Assembly (NCBI GenBank): GCA_041689775.1
Contig: JBDNFP010000202.1
Location: forward strand, 1 to 39,740
DNA: 39,740 bases
DNA from: JBDNFP01 sp041689775
GTDB taxonomy: Bacteria; Bacteroidota; Bacteroidia; Cytophagales; Spirosomataceae
Reading direction: 5' to 3'
Shown here: in pieces, positions 25,831 to 34,438 of the stretch
Layout: each line of letters starts with the position of its first letter
Position numbering within the stretch: position 1 is the first letter of the stretch
Notes under the pieces: generated by a model
Told to the model about the DNA's origin: nothing
What the model saw: only the letters and a program-made list of their open reading frames with translations
Database searches by the model: none
Position numbers and translations under genes: made by a program

Positions 25831-26141
25831 GCTGGTAAGATTAAAAAATGTGAATATAGGTTCGTTCTATTCCCACGACGGAAGAACTTGAAAAAGTACA
25901 GGGGGGCGTTTGAATCTGTTACTAAATATAACGACTATATTAAAGTTTACAAATACAGCGTATTTTAATCTTCGATTATTAGACTTTATTCAGAAAGATT
26001 GGTTTCGCCCCTCACGCCTGCGCGCACGCGCAAAAATTTACTCGAATAAAGTCTATTATTTGATAGGCCACTTTTTAAAATCTATACTTAAAAAAACAGC
26101 TCTATTAGTATAATTGAATTCAAACAATGCGTCTATGTTGG
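25831..26141. other. Intergenic region with a MITE-like element
   Basis: 311 nt between the HD gene and the convergent end of the lamin-tail gene; AT-rich apart from one GC-rich core. The only structure is the element at 25975-26060, described separately. No promoter box or gene seen. Confidence 0.5.
25975..26060. mobile_element. MITE-like element with 11-bp terminal inverted repeats
   Basis: AGACTTTATTC (25981-25991) and its exact reverse complement GAATAAAGTCT (26044-26054) bound a 74-bp unit. The unit is flanked on both sides by ATTATT (25975-25980 and 26055-26060), like a 6-bp target-site duplication. The interior is GC-rich with a TGCGCG / CGCGCA palindrome at 26019-26032. It codes for nothing. 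Alternatives: a structured RNA or chance in AT-rich DNA; copy number would decide. Confidence 0.45.
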
Positions 26142-27839
26142 CTAGGGTCGGACTACCACTACCCTTTTCTTGTATTGCCGGGTAGTACCCGATACATCAA
26201 AGGAGCTCACCAGAAGCAAATAATACCCGGTAGATACTATTTCTCCCCGATCACTCATTCCATCCCACCGCACAGCCCCATCGGTACCCATCAGATCATT
26301 ACTAAGTAGAGTCCTAACGATGCGCCCTTGTACGTCGTATATTTTCACACTCCCTATGCTCCCGGCAGACGAGGAGGTAAACCGTATGGTCGTAAAATCA
26401 TCGATCCCGTCGCCGTCCGGGGTAAAGGCTTCTGGTTCTACCATAACTTCGTCTAATTGCGAATTATAAAGCCCTTGGGAGTTAGCATATCCGGGGGTGG
26501 CATACCCAACTACCGAGGAGGCTGACTGCCAGTTTTTGGCATCGTTAGCAAGTTTCTCGGGATAGATTCTTTCCAACGAAACGCCATCAGGATCAACAAT
26601 CAGCGATGCGTGAAAGCTTTCCTGGTAGTAGAATCTGTCGAAAAGGCGCCCGGTACTATCCCGTAGTATGACTCCACCAGCTTCATTAGGGAAAGATGGG
26701 AAGATGGTCATGGCAAGGCTATTTCGAGTCCGCTCGGTGGGGTATTGAACCTCCACGACCGATGGGGTAGTTGATAACGCCAAGAATTCGAAAGGATTAA
26801 GCACTAAATCCCGGGTGGTGATGGCCCTAAGCGAGCCCTCTGCTCCGTTACTACTATTACTTAGCGTCCAGTTTTTCAAGCTAATAAACTTCGAGGTCCG
26901 GTTGTATAACTCCACAAAATCAACCCCATTGGCGCGGGGATTGAACAGAATTTCGTTGATGATCACATCCCCGGAATCGGCTTTGGACGGAAGACCTATT
27001 GTAAACCTGACTTCTTTCAGGCGATTACCTGCGCAATCTGCCATATCTTTCAGGGTCAATTCGTACCGCTCACCTTCCAGGATTGCACCTTCTAAATCAA
27101 ATACTTGCGAACGAAAAGACGGACTTTCCAGAAAGGAACGCCGGATGGTACGTCCCCGCAAGGTATACTGACCGCTTTGCATCGTCAGCAGGCTATCCAA
27201 ACGCTCGTTGAAATAAACTTTTGACTGGCTTGGGCCACTTACTTCTACCCGTTCGGCCAAAGGTGGTATCAAGTCACGATTCCGGGCAGTTACAGAATTC
27301 AGCTGATTGGGGGTACCTCCAAGAGAAGCCGAGGAAACCCGCCAATTCTCCACGCCCGCGCAAGGATTGTCTGTATCAATCATTTCGAGCGCATGCCCTC
27401 CGCCACGCTGCGCCGGGGGCCACCAAGAATCCTGATATGTCATAGAGTGTACTAAGGCTCCATTTACGTCCCGGAGGGTCAGGGTAGTGCCGGTATTGAG
27501 CAAGGAGAAAGGCGTCAGACCTGCTATGCTACCAAACCCCGCCAATAGTAAAGTCGTGGTTCGGGCACTGACTAACATATACCCTTTCGCAGGTAGGCTA
27601 ATGGATGGTAGAGGAGCTGCCCTATCGCCGATGATCAGCCGCCAGCCAGCCAATGAGACGGGTTGATTCGTACGATTGAAAAGTTCGAGATATTCAGCGT
27701 CCGGAAGCCCAACCACGGGTGTAGGGTCAGACATAATTTCGGTAATGACGACCGAGTTGTACCCCTGAGCCATGAGTGAGCCCGATAGCAGCCAGAAGAT
27801 TACTATTCTGAATAACTTAATAAAGGGGTTGAATTTCAT
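26142..27839 (-). CDS. Lamin-tail-domain secreted protein with T9SS type A C-terminal domain
   Basis: 565 residues from the ATG at 27837-27839. Signal peptide ending SLMAQG. Two lamin tail domains: about 27-140 (VVITEIMSDPTP ... DAEYLELFNRT) and about 290-400 (DVIINEILFNPRA ... VDFVELYNRT), with an Ig-like linker. The C-terminus EPEAFTPDGDGIDDFTTIRF ... VKIYDVQGRIVRTLL ... STGYYLLLVSSFD is a FlgD-like fold that serves as a type A sorting signal. It is likely secreted by the type IX system and cell-surface attached. Function unknown; in other bacteria lamin tail domains occur beside nucleases, but no nuclease motif is seen here. Confidence 0.87.
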   Translation of the reverse strand: MKFNPFIKLFRIVIFWLLSGSLMAQGYNSVVITEIMSDPTPVVGLPDAEYLELFNRTNQPVSLAGWRLIIGDRAAPLPSISLPAKGYMLVSARTTTLLLAGFGSIAGLTPFSLLNTGTTLTLRDVNGALVHSMTYQDSWWPPAQRGGGHALEMIDTDNPCAGVENWRVSSASLGGTPNQLNSVTARNRDLIPPLAERVEVSGPSQSKVYFNERLDSLLTMQSGQYTLRGRTIRRSFLESPSFRSQVFDLEGAILEGERYELTLKDMADCAGNRLKEVRFTIGLPSKADSGDVIINEILFNPRANGVDFVELYNRTSKFISLKNWTLSNSSNGAEGSLRAITTRDLVLNPFEFLALSTTPSVVEVQYPTERTRNSLAMTIFPSFPNEAGGVILRDSTGRLFDRFYYQESFHASLIVDPDGVSLERIYPEKLANDAKNWQSASSVVGYATPGYANSQGLYNSQLDEVMVEPEAFTPDGDGIDDFTTIRFTSSSAGSIGSVKIYDVQGRIVRTLLSNDLMGTDGAVRWDGMSDRGEIVSTGYYLLLVSSFDVSGTTRQYKKRVVVVRP

Positions 27840-27860
27840 CAAGTGTGGTTTTTAGACAAA

Positions 27861-27889
27861 AGTACAGGCTCCGTAACAGAGCCTGTATT
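27861..27889 (-). terminator. Terminator-like hairpin after the cupin gene
   Basis: TACAGGCTC / GAGCCTGTA, a 9-bp perfect stem plus weaker pairs, loop CGTAACA; on the minus strand it is followed by ACTTTTG. It separates the cupin gene from the lamin-tail gene. Confidence 0.65.
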
Positions 27890-27940
27890 CAAAATCCAAC
27901 TAACTCTTAGTAGTGAATACTATTTTTAATTTATTAAAAA

Positions 27941-28300
27941 CTACGCTTCCCGCCTGACAGACATAGGACTAAACGCCGGAACGCAAAGCGACCAATACTC
28001 GGTAGGCTCATCAAAAGGATTCGAGTAGCGCACCCGGGTACCTTTCTGAATAAGAATAGTCTCTCCGGCGTGGAGCGTGATGACCTCATCATCAATCTCC
28101 ACTTGCTTAGTCCCTTTAATAACAATCGTGACTTCATCAAATTCTGGGGTTTGATAGGGCTCCGCCCAGCCAGGAGGAGCTACCATGTGCGCCACACTGA
28201 AAGCACCACCGTAGGTGGAAGCGTGACCAAAATGCTCCTCAATCAGCTTACCATCGGTAGTGGGTACTACAAAAGGGTTTGTTTGTTTTATATAAGGCAT
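27941..28300 (-). CDS. Cupin-domain protein lacking canonical metal ligands
   Basis: 119 residues, a single cupin barrel with no signal. The barrel motifs are seen: PPGWAEPYQTPEFDEVTIVIKG (motif 1) and AGETILIQKGTRVRYSNP (motif 2). The His-x-His of motif 1 is replaced by Tyr/Gln/Thr residues and the His of motif 2 by Val/Arg; only the Glu in FDE remains. This suggests a binding or structural rather than metal-dependent catalytic role, or that it uses unusual ligands. The substrate is unknown. Confidence 0.8.
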   Translation of the reverse strand: MPYIKQTNPFVVPTTDGKLIEEHFGHASTYGGAFSVAHMVAPPGWAEPYQTPEFDEVTIVIKGTKQVEIDDEVITLHAGETILIQKGTRVRYSNPFDEPTEYWSLCVPAFSPMSVRREA

Positions 28301-28333
28301 ACTTAACTACTATCTGAATTTAAAGATTGCCCG

Positions 28334-28858
28334 TTACTTTTTGGTATCGGTGGTAGATTTGGTTTTAGTAGCTGCTGGTTTAACAGGAGCTTTGGGAGCA
28401 GCGGGTTTCGGGGTTGGCTTGGCAGCAACAGGTATTGGTTTAGTTGGCGCTATTGGCGCTGGCGCTGCCTCCGGCTTTGGGGCTTCCGCTGGTGCCGGGG
28501 TAGTAGCTACCGTTTTCGCTTTTACTCCTTTCACCTCCTCCGGAGCATTGGTCTTGGCTATCTTTTTAGCTTTTTTACCGGCCGCTCTTGCTGCATTTTT
28601 AGCCGCCTTTTCAGCGTTTTTTTTCACCTTATTACTTTCTTTTTTTTTCTTAACTTCGCTTTTCTTTGCACTTTTTTTTGAGTCTTTCTCTGCCTTCCGG
28701 GCCTCATCCTTCACAACCTTAGTAACTTTCTTAGCTAGTTTTTCCGCCGTTTTCTCAATTGATTTTTTTAGCTTTTTCGAGCTTTTGGTTAGTTCTTCAA
28801 GTTTGGCTTCTAAAGTAGCGGCGATTTCGCTAGTCAGTGCTTTTTTATTAGATTTCAT
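28334..28858 (-). CDS. Lys/Ala/Pro-rich histone-H1-like protein
   Basis: 174 residues. After a short helical N-terminus (MKSNKKALTSEIAATLEAKLEELTKSSKKLKK region), the protein consists almost wholly of Lys, Ala, Glu and Ser (about 30-100) and then of Ala/Pro/Lys repeats (about 115-165). Such tails resemble histone H1 and bacterial DNA-condensing proteins (AlgP/Hc1-like), so nucleoid binding is plausible but not shown. It has no enzymatic domain. The opposite strand is open for the whole length (28341-28877), which follows from this composition and is not a second gene. Confidence 0.7.
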   Translation of the reverse strand: MKSNKKALTSEIAATLEAKLEELTKSSKKLKKSIEKTAEKLAKKVTKVVKDEARKAEKDSKKSAKKSEVKKKKESNKVKKNAEKAAKNAARAAGKKAKKIAKTNAPEEVKGVKAKTVATTPAPAEAPKPEAAPAPIAPTKPIPVAAKPTPKPAAPKAPVKPAATKTKSTTDTKK

Positions 28859-28948
28859 GATGATAGTATTAAAATAAGTAGTATTACTCCTATATTGGAG
28901 GCTAAAAATAAAAAAATATACAAATACTTAGCTATTATTCCTCAACAA

Positions 28949-28956
28949 CAAAAATA
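28949..28956 (-). promoter_or_regulatory. Bacteroidota -7 box for the histone-like gene
   Basis: TATTTTTG on the minus strand fits TAnnTTTG, 90 nt before the ATG at 28858 and just 12 nt downstream of the methyltransferase stop. It would permit separate transcription. Confidence 0.4.
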
Positions 28957-28967
28957 GTCTGTTATTT

Positions 28968-29498
28968 TTATGTTAAGTTTTTTTCTACAAACCTCCAGAG
29001 CACAATCCCCGCAGATACTGCAACGTTGAAGGAGTGCTTTGTTCCAAATTGTGGAATCTCAACGCATAGGTCCACCTTCATCATCATTTCTTCACTCACA
29101 CCTTCTACTTCATTGCCAAAAACAAAGGCGTGCTTAGCCCCAAATTCTGGACTAAAATTTTGCAGCAAGGTACTACCGTGCGCTTGTTCTATCGCCACGA
29201 GGGTATACCCATCTTCCCGCAGACGGTCAACCAGCGTGAGAGGATCATCGGCTTTTTCCCAGGGTACGGCCAATTCGGCGCCTAAGGCGCTTTTGGTGAT
29301 TTCACGGTGCGGTGGTACCTGAGTATAGCCCCCTAAGTATATTTTTTTTGCCCGAAAAGCATCAGCCGTTCTAAAAAATGATCCTATGTTGTTGAGGCTC
29401 CGAATGTTTTCCAGCACAATAACGTACGGAAATTTATCGGCTTTTTTATATTCGTCGACCGACAGCCGACCCATTTCTTCCATTTGCAGTTTTTGCAT
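28968..29498 (-). CDS. TrmH/SpoU-family RNA methyltransferase
   Basis: 176 residues, with the three SPOUT motifs: motif 1 NIRSLNNIGSFFRTADAF (31-48), motif 2 FVFGNEVEGVSEE (125-137) and motif 3 EIPQFGTKHSFNVAVSAGIVLW (147-168), which form the trefoil knot that binds S-adenosylmethionine. It methylates 2'-O of a ribose in tRNA or rRNA. Without an N-terminal RNA-binding domain, as in TrmL-like proteins, the RNA target cannot be named. The ATG at 29496-29498 starts it. Confidence 0.92.
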   Translation of the reverse strand: MQKLQMEEMGRLSVDEYKKADKFPYVIVLENIRSLNNIGSFFRTADAFRAKKIYLGGYTQVPPHREITKSALGAELAVPWEKADDPLTLVDRLREDGYTLVAIEQAHGSTLLQNFSPEFGAKHAFVFGNEVEGVSEEMMMKVDLCVEIPQFGTKHSFNVAVSAGIVLWRFVEKNLT

Positions 29499-29680
29499 CG
29501 GATATTCGTTTAGGCTATGTTATGATTGATTTATTAGACCAAACCTACTACTATCCTACCAACTAAAACAATATTCCGCTCAGTAATAATTTCCGTTTTG
29601 AAGAAAAGTTAGATCAATACTTCGTTAGAATTGTTATGAATCAAAATTGGTTCACTAGACCCTTGAAACCGTCCTTAACT

Positions 29681-30379
29681 ATGAAATCAGTATTCTTCTT
29701 TGCGCTATTTATCACCATCCCATTCCTTGCAAGGGCACAGGATAATCAAACGGTCCGGGTTAGCTCACAATTAGGATCAGCAATCCCGAATGAATATAAG
29801 TACTTGTACAAACAGTTCAATCAGGGAACGGTGCACTATCGCAATGGGCAGAGCCCAACGGCCCGGTTAAACTATAACTTACTGCTTCGGGAGATGCAAT
29901 TCATTCATTTCACCGGCGATACTCTTACGCTTGATCTGGAATCGATGATTCGTCGGGTTAGTCTAAACGATGAGGAATTTATTTACGACCTGAAAAAGGG
30001 ATTTTTGAAAATAATAGAAAATTATGGAAACGTCAAACTAGGCCTTGATCAATCGATTCAGGTGGCCGGAATGGACAAGGAAGGCGGGTATGGACAATCC
30101 TCAGGTGTGTACTCCATCAAAACAATAAATACCTTTTCATCCGGTAATAGCTCTATTGCCAAGCTGGATATTAAGGGAGATGTAGTCTACTCACAAAAGA
30201 AAGTCTACTATCTCGTTGATCAAAATAGCCTTGTTTTTCCGGTTTCCCGAAAAAGAATTTTAAGGCTTTACAACCGTAACAAATCCGAAATCCTTGATTA
30301 CCTAGAAGAGAACCCGGTAAAATTTAGCGAATTAGAAGAGGTACGAAGACTGCTAAGCTATTGTAAGAGTTTACAATAA
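29681..30379 (+). CDS. Exported protein of unknown function
   Basis: 232 residues from ATG 29681, which opens a clean signal peptide (MKSVFFFALFITIPFLARAQ). An earlier in-frame ATG (29636) adds 15 polar residues and is less likely. The mature part has YKYLYKQFNQGTVHYRNGQ, LNYNLLLREMQFIHFTGDTLTL and EFIYDLKKGFLKIIENYG, a pattern I have in mind from uncharacterised periplasmic Bacteroidota proteins, but I cannot assign a family. No catalytic motif. It ends 9 nt from the end of the convergent PKD-like gene. Confidence 0.8.
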   Translation: MKSVFFFALFITIPFLARAQDNQTVRVSSQLGSAIPNEYKYLYKQFNQGTVHYRNGQSPTARLNYNLLLREMQFIHFTGDTLTLDLESMIRRVSLNDEEFIYDLKKGFLKIIENYGNVKLGLDQSIQVAGMDKEGGYGQSSGVYSIKTINTFSSGNSSIAKLDIKGDVVYSQKKVYYLVDQNSLVFPVSRKRILRLYNRNKSEILDYLEENPVKFSELEEVRRLLSYCKSLQ

Positions 30380-30388
30380 TCTTTGGAA

Positions 30389-31813
30389 CTAGCGCATCAA
30401 AACAACCGCGCCTTCTTTGGTGAGATTTTCACCGCTTACATCCCGGTAGCGAATTCTGTATACGTAGGTACCTGGTACAGACTTACTACCTTTTACATTT
30501 CCGTCCCAATTAATAGCGGGATCATTCGAATAGAATATTGCGGTACCCCAGTGATTAAAGATTGTAATTTCGTACGCTGAGGAGATGACTCCTTTCACTT
30601 CAAAGGAGTCGTTAATGCCATCATTATTGGGTGAAAATGCGCCGGGAATGTAAAACGGTGGGCGAGAAACGCACTCTTCAAATGGTACCTGCGCACATCG
30701 GGCTAGACTATAAAAGGTATACTTATCGTGGTTAAGCACCAGTTGGTAGCAGACTTCATTTCCACACACAAATTCGCGATCAGTTAGTGTTCCGTTCTTT
30801 CCCAGATTTGTAACATCCTTCCAGTCTTTCCCATTCTTTTGGATCGCTGCTCTGAGGCCCGTTGGAAAAAAAGATAATTCCCATTCTACCGTATTGATGG
30901 TAGATGTACCCGCCAGAGTCATTGCTGACATACACACTGGTTTAGAGGTAAGGGAAGCCAAACACGAGTCAACCGGCTGCAATCGAAAGCAAACGGTGGA
31001 CGGCAAGTCAACCGAAGCCGTCACGCTGTTTCTGGTAGGATCCAGCAACTGTCCACTGCTGGCAAACGTCCCATCCGGAAGGCCTTTAAGTAGCATAAGT
31101 TTGGTACCCAAAGGGTTCTCAAATAAGAAATCAATCCTTGTTTCATCGGCGGCTCTCCCCTCGGTAAAGGTAGGTCCCGTGAGAGACTCAGGAGACTTGT
31201 AGGTCAATTCCCGGATAGCTCCCCGGCATTGCCCTGGAGTATGCACACCCCGTACCCGAATCTTATACGTAGCCGCACCGCCGTATTTGTAGTGAATTCT
31301 ATCACCAAAACCCGTGTAGCCCTTTATTTCGGTATCACCCCAATCAATCTGGTAGGTAGGATAATCAGTAGGTTGATTTTCCTCAAAAGTCAGCTGAACG
31401 TTACCGTCCGCGCAAGGAATAGCTTTCACCAAAGGCGCTAGCGTATCCCCAACCTGTACCGTTCGGCAGGTAATCCATTCTTTCCCTTCTTTCTGGGCTA
31501 CCTGAACAATGGTGTAGATACCTGGGCGGGGGTACCGATGGATACTATCTGCTGTGGAACTCGGGATATTAATCGGCCCACCTGTGTAATCAAAAATTGT
31601 CCGAGTATTCGTTGCTCCTAGTATCTGGTTCTGCATGACTGCCTGCATCGGCAGACAACCACTCAAGGTCAACTTGGAATTCCCTTCCTCGTAATCAGCC
31701 AATGACGGTACAGAAGTTGGGCATTGCGCCATCCCCTTTACCGCCCACACTACCAAAATAAGTACCCGGAAGAAATGAGAAATACCCGGTTGCTTGCTTT
31801 TATGTGTATACAC
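30389..31813 (-). CDS. T9SS-secreted PKD-like surface protein
   Basis: About 474 residues. The frame has no ATG before the signal peptide (ISHFFRVLILVVWAVKGMAQ), so it must start at GTG 31811-31813 or the adjacent TTG 31814-31816, directly after a TAA. Ig/PKD-like modules (for example YQIDWGDTEIKGYTG and YKIRVRGVHTPG) fill the middle. The last ~88 residues, IPGAFSPNNDGINDSFEV ... ITIFNHWGTAIFYS ... WDGNVKG ... PGTYVYRIRYRD, are the gliding-motility-associated type B domain used by the type IX secretion system. It is a surface-attached or released protein of unknown ligand. Confidence 0.85.
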   Translation of the reverse strand: MYTHKSKQPGISHFFRVLILVVWAVKGMAQCPTSVPSLADYEEGNSKLTLSGCLPMQAVMQNQILGATNTRTIFDYTGGPINIPSSTADSIHRYPRPGIYTIVQVAQKEGKEWITCRTVQVGDTLAPLVKAIPCADGNVQLTFEENQPTDYPTYQIDWGDTEIKGYTGFGDRIHYKYGGAATYKIRVRGVHTPGQCRGAIRELTYKSPESLTGPTFTEGRAADETRIDFLFENPLGTKLMLLKGLPDGTFASSGQLLDPTRNSVTASVDLPSTVCFRLQPVDSCLASLTSKPVCMSAMTLAGTSTINTVEWELSFFPTGLRAAIQKNGKDWKDVTNLGKNGTLTDREFVCGNEVCYQLVLNHDKYTFYSLARCAQVPFEECVSRPPFYIPGAFSPNNDGINDSFEVKGVISSAYEITIFNHWGTAIFYSNDPAINWDGNVKGSKSVPGTYVYRIRYRDVSGENLTKEGAVVLMR

Positions 31814-32075
31814 CAATTATAAAAGTCAAAAATTCTATCTAGTAAACAAAGAAAAGCGTAATGTGTTTATCCTCACTATTATTTGTTTGCTACTGGATTT
31901 CTTAGACAAAACCATAAAAAGTGGCTCTGAACTAAAAAAGATTAGCTTGTTCTTTAAAAAATTTCAAAAATATCGACATATTTGAATTGATGATCCGACA
32001 AATTACTTCTGCCTAAAAATCAATCGCTTGAATACCCAAAATATTTTTTCCTATTCCTTTTAACAACAACTACTC

Positions 32076-33359
32076 ATGAGTACCTCACGAAGAGATATCC
32101 TAAAATTAGCCGGAGTCGCTCTCGCTGGTTCGGCCATTCCAACGATTATTATTCCTAACCGGGCGTACGCCGGGGTTAATAGCGAAACCCTCAAAGTGGG
32201 TTTGATTGGCTGCGGAGGCCGGGGTTCGGGCGCCGCCAAGCAAGCCCTTAGCGCCGACCCCAACGTAGTACTACACGCCGTCGGTGATATATTTAAAGAT
32301 AAAATGGACCTTTCGCTAGAAAGTCTGAGAAAGGTCCATCCCGATAAAATAAAAGTTGACGAAGGCCATAAGTTTATCGGATTTGATGCCTACCAGAAAG
32401 TACTTGACTCGGGCGTAGACGTCGTTATTCTTACCACCCCTCCCCACTTTCGCCCTGAGCATTTGAGCGCCGCCGTGAAAGCCGGAAAGCATGTGTTCTG
32501 CGAGAAACCCGTGGCGGTGGATACACCTGGCATCAAAAAAGTATTGGAAGCGGCCAAACTAGCCAAGGAGAAAAACCTATCGGTAGTTTCGGGCCTCTGC
32601 TGGCGCTTTCACGAGCCAAAGCGGGCTAGTTTTGGTAAGATCCTGGACGGTGCCATTGGGGATGTGATGGCGGTGTATAACACCTACAATACGGGTACTC
32701 TGTGGTCGAAACCACGAGAAGCCAACTGGTCCGACATGGAGTTTCAACTCCGCAATTGGCTGTATTACAACTGGCTCTCCGGCGATCATATCGTAGAGCA
32801 GGCCGTGCATAGCATTGATATGATGTCGTGGGCGTTGGGGGATGCTCTCCCCACGAGTGTTACGGGTACCGGTGGACGGCAGGTACGCACCGAACCCATC
32901 TTTGGCCAAATCTACGACCACTTTGCTATTACGTACGAATATCCCAACGGGGCCAAGGGTTTCCACATGTCACGTCAGCAAACCAATTGTGAGAACAGCT
33001 ACGCGGTGGAGTCATTCGGAACGAAGGGAAAGGCTTTGGTAAACTGCGCCCGTAACTCCCACGAAATAGAAGGTGCTAACCCCTGGAAATACACGGGAGT
33101 ACAAAATGATATGTACCAAACTGAGCATAACGAACTTTTTGCCGGTATCCGTAACAACAAACCCATCAACAACGGAGAATGGATGGTACAGAGTACCATG
33201 CTGGCCATTATGGGCCGTATGGCTGCCTACACCGGAAAGAAAATCACCTGGGAAGATGCCATGAACTCCACCGAAACCCTCGGACCAGATTCGTACAGTT
33301 TTGCTACTACTCCGCCGATTGTGGAAGTACCCAAACCAGGTATCACCCCCTTTATTTAA
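32076..33359 (+). CDS. Tat-exported Gfo/Idh/MocA oxidoreductase
   Basis: 427 residues. Twin-arginine signal peptide SRRDILKLAGVALAGSA (Arg5-Arg6), cleavage near AYAG. Rossmann fold with GLIGCGGRGSG (42-52) for NAD(P), EKP motif (143-145) with the catalytic Lys144, and a C-terminal alpha/beta domain. These enzymes oxidise or reduce a sugar hydroxyl. Exported members carry the cofactor folded into the protein, which explains Tat use. The gene overlaps closely (6-nt gap) with the next isomerase gene, so the two are one operon. The substrate is unknown. Confidence 0.93.
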   Translation: MSTSRRDILKLAGVALAGSAIPTIIIPNRAYAGVNSETLKVGLIGCGGRGSGAAKQALSADPNVVLHAVGDIFKDKMDLSLESLRKVHPDKIKVDEGHKFIGFDAYQKVLDSGVDVVILTTPPHFRPEHLSAAVKAGKHVFCEKPVAVDTPGIKKVLEAAKLAKEKNLSVVSGLCWRFHEPKRASFGKILDGAIGDVMAVYNTYNTGTLWSKPREANWSDMEFQLRNWLYYNWLSGDHIVEQAVHSIDMMSWALGDALPTSVTGTGGRQVRTEPIFGQIYDHFAITYEYPNGAKGFHMSRQQTNCENSYAVESFGTKGKALVNCARNSHEIEGANPWKYTGVQNDMYQTEHNELFAGIRNNKPINNGEWMVQSTMLAIMGRMAAYTGKKITWEDAMNSTETLGPDSYSFATTPPIVEVPKPGITPFI

Positions 33360-33365
33360 ATTACT

Positions 33366-34268
33366 ATGCAACGAAGAGAATTTCTGATAAAATCGGGTGT
33401 AGCCGCTTCGGCGATTGCGTTTGCAACATCGCAGGCATCGGCGGTACCCCTTACCCCGGCCCGGCCCATGATCAAGAAAAGCCTAAAATGGGGGATGGTG
33501 AAAGGCGATATGTCCATCATGGACAAGTTTAAAATGTTAAAAGAACTTGGGTACGACGGCGTAGAACTTGATTCCCCCAATGATCTTAACCCAAAAGAGA
33601 TACTTGCCGCCCGCGACAAAACAGGCCTCGAACTTCCCGGTGTCATAAATTCGGTGCACTGGAAATCACCACTTTCTGATCCTGATCCCAAAGTTCGGGC
33701 GATCTGTGTTCAATCCATGGAGAAGGCTCTCAACGACTGCAAGCTATACGGAGGAACCACCGTTCTATTGGTCCCTGCGGTAGTAAATGCCAACGTCAGC
33801 TACAAAGATGCCTACGAGCGTTCACAGGCCGAAATTAGAAAATTGATTCCCACGGCCGAAAAAACGGGAATCAAAATAGCGCTGGAAAACGTGTGGAACA
33901 ACTTCCTGCTGAGCCCCATGGAAGCTGCTAGGTACGTAGATGAGATCAATCACCCACTAGTGGGCTGGTACTTTGACGTAGGAAACATTGTACGCTATGG
34001 CTGGCCGGAACACTGGATTGAAGTACTCGACAAGCGAATCATGAAGCTGGATATCAAAGAGTACAGCCGTAAGAAACAGTCTGACGAAGGAATCTGGAAG
34101 GGTTTCAACGTAGAAATCATGGAAGGCGACTGCAACTGGCCCGCGGTAAATAAGGCGTTGGCTACAATCGGCTATTCAGGCTGGGCTTCCGCCGAAGTTG
34201 GCGGGGGCGACCGGGCCCGGCTGGCCGATGTAAGCCAACGCATGGATCGGGTTTTCAGCGCAGTATAA
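33366..34268 (+). CDS. Tat-exported sugar phosphate isomerase/epimerase-like TIM-barrel protein
   Basis: 300 residues. Twin-arginine signal MQRREFLIKSGVAASAIAF (Arg3-Arg4), cleaved near ASA. The body is a xylose isomerase-like (AP endonuclease 2) TIM barrel: GYDGVELDSP, IKIALENVWNN (Glu174), GWYFDVGN (Asp204) and SAEVGGGD (Glu278) give the metal site. Likely reaction: epimerisation or isomerisation of a sugar or keto-sugar in the periplasm, coupled to the preceding dehydrogenase. A strong terminator closes this two-gene operon. Confidence 0.9.
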   Translation: MQRREFLIKSGVAASAIAFATSQASAVPLTPARPMIKKSLKWGMVKGDMSIMDKFKMLKELGYDGVELDSPNDLNPKEILAARDKTGLELPGVINSVHWKSPLSDPDPKVRAICVQSMEKALNDCKLYGGTTVLLVPAVVNANVSYKDAYERSQAEIRKLIPTAEKTGIKIALENVWNNFLLSPMEAARYVDEINHPLVGWYFDVGNIVRYGWPEHWIEVLDKRIMKLDIKEYSRKKQSDEGIWKGFNVEIMEGDCNWPAVNKALATIGYSGWASAEVGGGDRARLADVSQRMDRVFSAV

Positions 34269-34291
34269 ATATTTTTAACGTTCAGTAGTAC

Positions 34292-34329
34292 AAGCAGACG
34301 GCACTTTTGATGTGCTGTCTGCTTTTTTT
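34292..34329 (+). terminator. Rho-independent terminator
   Basis: AGCAGACGGCAC / GTGCTGTCTGCT, a 12-bp stem with one G-T pair and a 7-nt loop, followed by six further T. It ends the oxidoreductase-isomerase transcript. Confidence 0.94.
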
Positions 34330-34438
34330 GGGTAGCACGGCGGATAAGTGTGCTTTATAGGCAGGTAAGGTAAATATCATTTACTTATCGTCTTTATGTT
34401 TCAGAACTCTTACTCATAAGCCTAAATCTAATCTATCG

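Noticed and set aside
28341..28877. 178-codon hydrophobic ORF opposite the Lys/Ala/Pro-rich protein
   Set aside because: Codons for Lys, Ala and Pro read backwards give Phe/Leu/Ser, Gly/Ala and Gly/Arg; it is a shadow of low-complexity coding.
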